NCBI GenBank assembly: GCA_029865285.1 | Contig: JAOUHE010000052.1 | Coordinates: 1 to 10,916 of the forward strand | Direction: 5' to 3' | From: Chloroflexota bacterium | GTDB lineage: Bacteria; Chloroflexota; Limnocylindria; QHBO01 | Length of the DNA stretch: 10,916 nucleotides | Shown here: in pieces, positions 6,299 through 10,916 of the stretch | Layout: every line of letters begins with the position of its first letter | Position numbering within the stretch: position 1 is the first letter of the stretch | Notes under the pieces: generated by a model | Database searches by the model: none | What the model saw: the letters and a program-made list of their open reading frames with translations, nothing else | What the model was told of the DNA's origin: nothing | Made by a program: the position numbers and the translations under genes

Positions 6299-6920
6299 GT
6301 CCGGGGCAACACCGCGTCAGCTGCAAATGCCTACGGCCGCTTCGACGGCCGAGCCGCCGCCCGCGCCCGCAATTCGCGGCCAGGCGCTCGTCGAGTTCGC
6401 CTTCGTGCTCCTGCCGGTCCTGCTGATCCTCGTCGGCGTCATCCAGTTTGGCCTCCTGTTTGGCGCGAACGTGACGCTCACCAATGCTGCCCGCGAGGGC
6501 GCCCGAGCCGGGACGATCCACGTCTACGACCGAAGCCACACGAAGGCCTGGAATGATGCGGCGCGCTGCGGGGCAATCGTGGAGGCCGCCACGAACGCCT
6601 TCGGGATGCTCGCGGTCTCAACGCCCCATTTCACGGCCACCCTGAGCGGCGGATCCTGTCCCACCCCGGTCGGCGATACGCAGGTCAATGGCGACGTGAC
6701 CGTCTCGTACTGCGCGTCCATGGCCGACCCCGACGATCCATGCCCCGACGGCGGGGATCTCACCACGACCTGTGCACCCGACACACGCGAGGGGTGCCTC
6801 GTCCGGGTTGAGCTCGTCTACCACTCCGACATCGTTGTTCCGCTGATCGGCAGCGTCCTGTCCATTGACGGGAACGGCCGTTTTGCGCAGCGCGTGACCG
6901 CCACGATGGTCGTCAACTGA
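6297..6920 (+). CDS. TadE-like pseudopilin
   Basis: TadE proteins are pseudopilins of Tad/Flp pilus machines, inserted in the membrane and cut by a prepilin peptidase. The 207-residue product has the class III processing site RG|QALVEF, with Gly28 before the cut and Glu33 at position +5, then a hydrophobic helix to about residue 55 and the typical NAAREGARAG (63-72). The rest is exported. It contains six cysteines (91, 121, 139, 149, 159, 167), more than I expect for a TadE, in a Gly/Asp-rich stretch. The start is uncertain: ATG 6297 has no good Shine-Dalgarno and overlaps a repeated motif; ATG 6327 would also keep the processing site and shorten the leader to 18 residues. The stop overlaps the TadG-like start by one base (TGATG), so the two are coupled. 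An upstream TATATC at 6255-6260 is a weak -10 candidate. Confidence 0.85.
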   Translation: MSGATPRQLQMPTAASTAEPPPAPAIRGQALVEFAFVLLPVLLILVGVIQFGLLFGANVTLTNAAREGARAGTIHVYDRSHTKAWNDAARCGAIVEAATNAFGMLAVSTPHFTATLSGGSCPTPVGDTQVNGDVTVSYCASMADPDDPCPDGGDLTTTCAPDTREGCLVRVELVYHSDIVVPLIGSVLSIDGNGRFAQRVTATMVVN

Positions 6921-8842
6921 TGCCCCGCACGCCCCGCGGCCAGGTGCTGGTGCTTGTCGCCCTGGTCATCGTCGTGCTGCTTGCGTTCGCCGGTATCGCA
7001 ATCGATTTCGGGCGGCAGAACGCCGAGCAGCGGCACGTCCAGACGGCCGCTGACGCCGCGGCCCTTGGCGCCTGTCGAGCGCTCATCGACGGGGAGACCG
7101 ATAACGCCGCCGCAGCGGTCGCGCGGACCATCGCGCAGGTGAACCTCGTTGGGTCGCCGGCTGGCAGCGTCGCGACGATCGCGCCCGACAACGCCCGCAT
7201 CTACGCCGACGGGCACGCCGGTGACCCCGCCTTCCTGGTCTCCGGAATCATCGTCTCGTCGACCAGCGTACGCATCTCCATCGCGTCGACCATCGATACG
7301 GCGCTGGCCCGGGTGGTGGGCGTCCCCACGCTCGACACCGGCGGCCGGGCACGCTGTCAACTGCAGGGCGGGCCGGCCATCCCGATCGTCGCTCGTCGCT
7401 ACGCGAACGCCCCGGGACCCGGAGGCGGCTTCGTGGACTTCGTCGCCACGGCCGCCACGAGCGGCAATGGCGGGCTGGACGCTTTCAGCGTGCTCGGGTA
7501 CGACGGCCGGACGCCCGCCAGCGAAGGGGCGCCGGGACCGGCCTTGGCCCTGTATGGGCCAAGCAGCAAGGCGGCCAACGACGCATCGTTCCGGGGCTTC
7601 GTGGCGCTCGACGTTCGCAACTTCCAGACCACCACATCCCGGGTCTACTACAACGGTGTCCAGGCAGGCATCACCGAGAACACGCTCAAGGATCGCGAGG
7701 GCACCTACCTGCTCACCGGCTATCCGGGGCCGATGTTTCCCTCGGTGGTGCAGCCGGCCGATCCGAACGACCAGGTGGCCGCCCTGTTGGGCAACGACAC
7801 CGCCATGGTGGTCGGCAACTTCGAGGACGTGTTCGCCGTGGGCGACCGGATCATGCTCGCCCTCTACAACGGGACGGTCATGCAGATCCCCGACTTCGCC
7901 ATCAGCCCGCCATCGGCGATCAGCGTCCCGTCCACGACCTCATCTCCGCTGAACGGGCCAAACTTCAGCGTCTCGCGCAACGACGCCTTCAACAGCACGG
8001 TGACACTGCACCTGCACGGCGACGCAAACGCGGTGGCGGCCGGATACCCGACCCATGACATCGTCCCGACCCCGCCGGTCACGCCACCGGCCGGCGGCAA
8101 GATGAACCAGCCGACCTGGTCGACCGACGTCTTCATCCCCGCCAAAAGCGGCACCACCGTCGGCATGAGCGGGATCCAGACCAACGCCGTTGCGGCCGGG
8201 ATCTACACCGTCTGGCTGGAGGGCCACTCGGGAAACCCGTACTTCCAGACCCGCCGCTTCCCGGTCCCGGTCAAGGTCGGCGGGGCCGCGCGCGATTTCA
8301 GCTTCGCCAACTCCACCACCAGCGGCGCGATCGCGACCCTGGGCGGGTCGATCAGCCTGCCGATCTACGTCTCCACCACGAACGCCAGCTCCACCAAGTG
8401 GGGCGCGGCCGGTAGTGCCGTCGCGCTCACCTTTGACCCTGGCAGCTTCACCGATTGCGCCCTCGCGCCGGCGACGATCGGTGCCGGGCAGATCACCTTC
8501 AGCGCCGGCAACGTGACCCCCACCTCCAGCGGATCAGGCGCGCTGTCGACGCTGACCGTCAGCTCCGTGGGACTGGCGCCCGGCTGCTATCGATTCGACA
8601 TCCGCGGCACGGGCACCAACGGCGACGGACAGCCGGTGACCCACCTTCAGCCGATCAGCTTCACCGTGGCGACCACCTCCAGTTCCGGCAGCTACGTGGA
8701 CGTCATCGGTTTCGCGGTCTTCGAAGTGACCGATATCAACGCGAACGAGATTTCGGGTCGGGCAGTGAGCGGCGTGTACGCCGACGCCAACGACCAGGCC
8801 CTGCGCCGCGCCCAGCGCGCACGGCTCATTCCCTGGAACTGA
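6920..8842 (+). CDS. TadG-like protein with a large exported region
   Basis: The first 55 residues match the TadE/TadG-like N-terminal family: RGQVLVLVALVIVVLLAFAG (6-25) as membrane helix, then D29FGRQNAEQRHVQ and TAADAAALGAC (42-52). Position +5 after Gly7 is Leu, not Glu, as is usual for TadG. The remaining roughly 585 residues are exported, rich in Ser, Thr, Gly and Pro, and look beta-rich. Between about residues 390 and 590 Pro-rich linkers separate stretches that could be Ig-like or FN3-like folds, but I see no certain domain or catalytic motif, and no von Willebrand A or MIDAS motif. Only four cysteines are present. TadG proteins are thought to anchor or brace the pilus in the envelope; a surface or adhesive role for the long region is inference. 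The gene begins one base inside the TadE-like stop and is followed by cpaB after 18 bases. Confidence 0.8.
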   Translation: MPRTPRGQVLVLVALVIVVLLAFAGIAIDFGRQNAEQRHVQTAADAAALGACRALIDGETDNAAAAVARTIAQVNLVGSPAGSVATIAPDNARIYADGHAGDPAFLVSGIIVSSTSVRISIASTIDTALARVVGVPTLDTGGRARCQLQGGPAIPIVARRYANAPGPGGGFVDFVATAATSGNGGLDAFSVLGYDGRTPASEGAPGPALALYGPSSKAANDASFRGFVALDVRNFQTTTSRVYYNGVQAGITENTLKDREGTYLLTGYPGPMFPSVVQPADPNDQVAALLGNDTAMVVGNFEDVFAVGDRIMLALYNGTVMQIPDFAISPPSAISVPSTTSSPLNGPNFSVSRNDAFNSTVTLHLHGDANAVAAGYPTHDIVPTPPVTPPAGGKMNQPTWSTDVFIPAKSGTTVGMSGIQTNAVAAGIYTVWLEGHSGNPYFQTRRFPVPVKVGGAARDFSFANSTTSGAIATLGGSISLPIYVSTTNASSTKWGAAGSAVALTFDPGSFTDCALAPATIGAGQITFSAGNVTPTSSGSGALSTLTVSSVGLAPGCYRFDIRGTGTNGDGQPVTHLQPISFTVATTSSSGSYVDVIGFAVFEVTDINANEISGRAVSGVYADANDQALRRAQRARLIPWN

Positions 8843-8845
8843 GCG

Positions 8846-8851
8846 AAGGAG
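8846..8851 (+). promoter_or_regulatory. Shine-Dalgarno for cpaB
   Basis: AAGGAG lies nine bases before GTG 8861, in the 18-base gap after the TadG-like stop. It is the strongest ribosome site in the window and fixes the unusual GTG start of cpaB. Confidence 0.8.
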
Positions 8852-8860
8852 ACCTCCGCC

Positions 8861-9676
8861 GTGGAATTGGAATACTCCGACAGGCACAACAGGCGATCAA
8901 AGCTCTACATCGGCGTGGGCCTCGTAGTAGCGGTGATCGTTGGAGGGCTCGTCTTCGCGGCGCTGCGCTTCGGCACCCTCTCCGCCCAGGGTCCGACGGT
9001 GATGCGGCAGGTCGTGGTCGCCGTGCGCGAGATTCCGGCACGCAAGCCGATCGAGGAGGGTGACGTCGCCACGCGCAGCGTCCCGGCCGACCCGACCAAC
9101 GACGCTGCCTTCACGCGCATCGATGAGGTCCTCGGCCGCCTCACCGGCGTCCCGGTTTCGACCGGGCAGATGCTCACCCGTACCATGCTCGCCTCGAACG
9201 TTTCAGGGCAGACCTTCTCGATTCTGGAGCCGGGGCAGGAATACGACCCGAACGGCCCGGACCTCCGCGCGGTGAGCGTGAGCGTCCCCGACGAGCGCGC
9301 GGTGGCCGGAACCCTGGTGGCCGGCCAGCGGGTGGACCTGATCGTGACGATGGCGATCAACCCGGAGATCGGGCAGACCGCCGAGGAGGCCGCGGTGACG
9401 ACGGTCGAGTTCATCCCCGGTCCATCGACCAAGGTGACGCTGCAGATGCTGAGCATCCTGTCGCGCAACGGGCCGATCTACATCCTGCGCGCGGACCTGG
9501 CCACGGCCGAGAAGATCGCCGAGCTGACTGCTGCCGGTGGCCAGTTCACGATGGTGTTGCGGCCAGAGGAGGACGGGCGGACGGCACGTACCGATGGATC
9601 GACCATCGACACGCTGCTCGGCGAGTTTGACTTCCCGGTTCCACGGCCGCCCGTCTTCGAGAGTCCCGCCCCGTAG
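8861..9676 (+). CDS. cpaB: CpaB, Flp pilus assembly protein (SAF and RcpC domains)
   Basis: CpaB/RcpC is an envelope protein of Tad pilus systems that works with the secretin or cell wall at the pilus exit. The 271-residue product has a charged N-terminus, one membrane helix (about 15-37), a SAF domain (about 49-112; VVVAVREIPARKPIEEGDV, then LTGVPVSTGQMLTRTML), and an RcpC-type region starting LRAVSVSVPDERAVAGTLVAGQRVD (136-160) to about residue 235, ending in a Pro-rich tail. The GTG start is supported by AAGGAG at nine bases. It follows the TadE-like and TadG-like genes in the same operon. No CpaC secretin, CpaE, or TadA/CpaF ATPase follows; the next gene is convergent coaE after 15 bases, so the operon ends here. 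A lone SAF protein of another pathway is less likely given the neighbours. Confidence 0.88.
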   Translation: MELEYSDRHNRRSKLYIGVGLVVAVIVGGLVFAALRFGTLSAQGPTVMRQVVVAVREIPARKPIEEGDVATRSVPADPTNDAAFTRIDEVLGRLTGVPVSTGQMLTRTMLASNVSGQTFSILEPGQEYDPNGPDLRAVSVSVPDERAVAGTLVAGQRVDLIVTMAINPEIGQTAEEAAVTTVEFIPGPSTKVTLQMLSILSRNGPIYILRADLATAEKIAELTAAGGQFTMVLRPEEDGRTARTDGSTIDTLLGEFDFPVPRPPVFESPAP

Positions 9677-9691
9677 CCGACGGTCCGGACC

Positions 9692-10270
9692 TCAGCCCTC
9701 GTCCCGCGCAAGCAGCGCGGTAAGGGCCTGCTGCACCTGCCGCCACGTCTCGGCGAGCGTGGCCGACCCGTCGATCACCACGTCTGCAGCCGCGATCTTC
9801 GAATCCTGGCTCGTCTGGTTGGCGAGCCGGGCACGGACGGCGTCCGCATCCAGTCCGCGGGCAGCGAGGCGCGCCAGCGCGTCGTCGAGGTCGCAGCGCA
9901 CGACCCACGTCTCGTCGCACCGATCGAGGAGCGGCGATTCGAGCAGCTTGATCATCTCGATGCAGGCCACCTCGGCGCCCGCCTCGCCGAGCTCGGCCAG
10001 CCTGGCCCGGATCTCACCGCGTACCGGCGGATGGATGATCGCCTCGAGATCGGCCAGGGCGTCTCGATCCGTGAAGACGATCGCGGCGAGCCCGGCGGGC
10101 TCAACGGTGCCGAAGCGCCGCTCGATGGCGCGTCGAACGCCGGCATCGGTCTGGCGCACTTGCCGCGCCACCGCATCGGCGTCGATGGTGGCCACGCCCA
10201 GGTCGCGGAGCATGCCGCTGACGGTGCTCTTGCCACAGCCGATGTTGCCGGTCAGGCCGATCACCTTCAT
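9692..10270 (-). CDS. coaE: dephospho-CoA kinase
   Basis: CoaE phosphorylates the 3'-OH of the dephospho-CoA ribose with ATP, the last step of coenzyme A synthesis, in the cytoplasm. The 192 residues have the P-loop GNIGCGKS (8-15) after MKVIGLT, the acidic motif IDADAVARQV (29-38), an HP pair (80-81), the substrate-lid segment EMIKLLESPLLD (105-116) where many CoaE have PLLFE, and RLANQ (148-152). Length is normal for the family (about 190-205). ATG 10270 overlaps the mutM stop as ATGA, and GGGAAGG lies seven bases upstream inside mutM, so translation is coupled. The mutM-coaE order is common in Gram-positive bacteria and Chloroflexota. The gene ends only 15 bases from the convergent cpaB stop. 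Confidence 0.96.
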   Translation of the reverse strand: MKVIGLTGNIGCGKSTVSGMLRDLGVATIDADAVARQVRQTDAGVRRAIERRFGTVEPAGLAAIVFTDRDALADLEAIIHPPVRGEIRARLAELGEAGAEVACIEMIKLLESPLLDRCDETWVVRCDLDDALARLAARGLDADAVRARLANQTSQDSKIAAADVVIDGSATLAETWRQVQQALTALLARDEG

Positions 10271-10916
10271 GACAACGCCTTCCCGGCAGCGAGCGGCTCT
10301 CGCTGGCAGCGTGGACAGAAATGCGTGCTCCGCTGACCGATCACGATTCGCCTGATCTCGCGACCGCAGCGCAGGCAGGGCTCGCCGGTCCGACGATAGA
10401 CCGCCAGTTGCTCGGCGTTGTCGCCCGGTTCTCCGTCGGCGCCGACGTAGTCGGAGATGCTCGATCCACGGTTCGCGATCCCCTGGCGGAGAACGGCACG
10501 GACGGCCCGATGGAGTCGTCGCACCTCCGTCTCGGACAGGCTGTCCGCGGTGCGCAGCGGATGGAGGCGTGCCCGCCAGAGCGCCTCGTCGGCGTAGATG
10601 TTGCCCACCCCCGCAACGAATGACTGGTCGAGCAGCAGGCTCTTCAGGCGACCGGTGCGCCGGCGCAGGCGTGCCCCGAATCGGCCGGCGGTGAACGACC
10701 GGGCGAGTGGCTCCGGTCCGTGCCGCGCGAACACGTCGCCGACCCGGTACGGGTCGCGTGACTCGCGAATTGCCCGCGCGCCGGCACGTGGTGCGGCGGT
10801 GCCGCTGCGCAGGCCGCCCCCCTCCCAGAGCCCGATCCGGCCGAACTTGCGCACGTCGCGGAATCGCAGCTGACGCCCGTCGGCGAGGTGGAAGACGACC
10901 CGTGAGTACGGGTCAT
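10267..10916 (-). CDS. mutM: MutM/Fpg, formamidopyrimidine-DNA glycosylase (5' end cut by window edge)
   Basis: MutM excises 8-oxoguanine and formamidopyrimidines and cleaves the abasic site by beta,delta-elimination. Reading starts mid-gene with DPYSRVVFHL; 215 residues are visible. They show RDVRKFGR (19-26), which carries the strand-intercalating Arg region, the helix-two-turn-helix with QSFVAGVGNIYADEALW (97-113), and a zinc finger C180-x2-C183-x16-C200-x2-C203 with the phosphate-binding IGQRSTHF (192-199). By comparison with E. coli Fpg about 80-90 N-terminal residues, including catalytic Pro1-Glu2 and the lysine near 56, are outside the window. Between KFGRIGL and HGPEPL there are about 20 more residues than I expect, a Gly/Arg-rich insert. 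It overlaps coaE as ATGA. Confidence 0.95.
   Translation of the reverse strand, partial: DPYSRVVFHLADGRQLRFRDVRKFGRIGLWEGGGLRSGTAAPRAGARAIRESRDPYRVGDVFARHGPEPLARSFTAGRFGARLRRRTGRLKSLLLDQSFVAGVGNIYADEALWRARLHPLRTADSLSETEVRRLHRAVRAVLRQGIANRGSSISDYVGADGEPGDNAEQLAVYRRTGEPCLRCGREIRRIVIGQRSTHFCPRCQREPLAAGKALS

Noticed and set aside
7149..7952. A 267-codon open frame in another frame of the TadG-like gene
   Set aside because: The product is Arg/Ser/Pro/Thr-rich and featureless, and the TadG-like frame around it is continuous with a clear Tad N-terminus.
9682..9691. GGTCCGGACC palindrome between the convergent cpaB and coaE stops
   Set aside because: A ten-base palindrome without a loop or U-run cannot form a useful terminator hairpin; such palindromes occur by chance in GC-rich DNA.

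Overview
The window is a compact, GC-rich bacterial chromosome segment: almost every base is coding, codon third positions are mostly G or C, and many genes overlap or abut. The SOS box (CGAAC-N4-GTTCG), the apparently leaderless uvrA, the HicB-like/DinB-like fusion protein, the TadE/TadG/CpaB genes and the mutM-coaE pair fit a high-GC Chloroflexota (Limnocylindria-like) or actinobacterial genome. I lean to Chloroflexota, but the sequence alone does not settle it. No rRNA, tRNA, CRISPR array or insertion sequence was seen.

Minus strand, 1-6163: a DNA-repair cluster read right to left. uvrB (6163-4022) is followed after 10 bases by a HicB-like/DinB-like protein (4011-3391), then by a 4-base ATGA overlap to a uracil-DNA glycosylase superfamily protein (3394-2690), then by a 4-base GTGA overlap to a membrane-anchored cysteine-containing protein of unknown function (2693-2166). 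A 69-base gap carries a clear LexA box and a separate promoter. Next comes uvrA (2096-1), whose 3' end lies outside the window. UvrA and UvrB act together in nucleotide excision repair, and the glycosylase adds base excision, so most of the cluster can be read as one repair unit.

Intergenic 6164-6296: a divergent promoter region between uvrB and a pilus-related operon. It holds a near-perfect 22-bp palindrome placed over the presumed uvrB -35 region, at about the same position as the LexA box upstream of uvrA. Two further partial copies of its GTACCG core lie nearer the tadE start.

Plus strand, 6297-9676: a three-gene Tad/Flp-pilus-type islet of TadE-like pseudopilin, large TadG-like protein and CpaB. 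It has no ATPase, platform protein, secretin, pilin or peptidase here, so the machine must be encoded elsewhere if it is functional.

Minus strand, 9692-10916: mutM (5' end cut by the window edge) and coaE, joined by an ATGA overlap and convergent with cpaB, with only 15 bases between the stop codons. MutM is another DNA-repair enzyme; CoaE makes coenzyme A. No intergenic stretch exceeds 300 bases.
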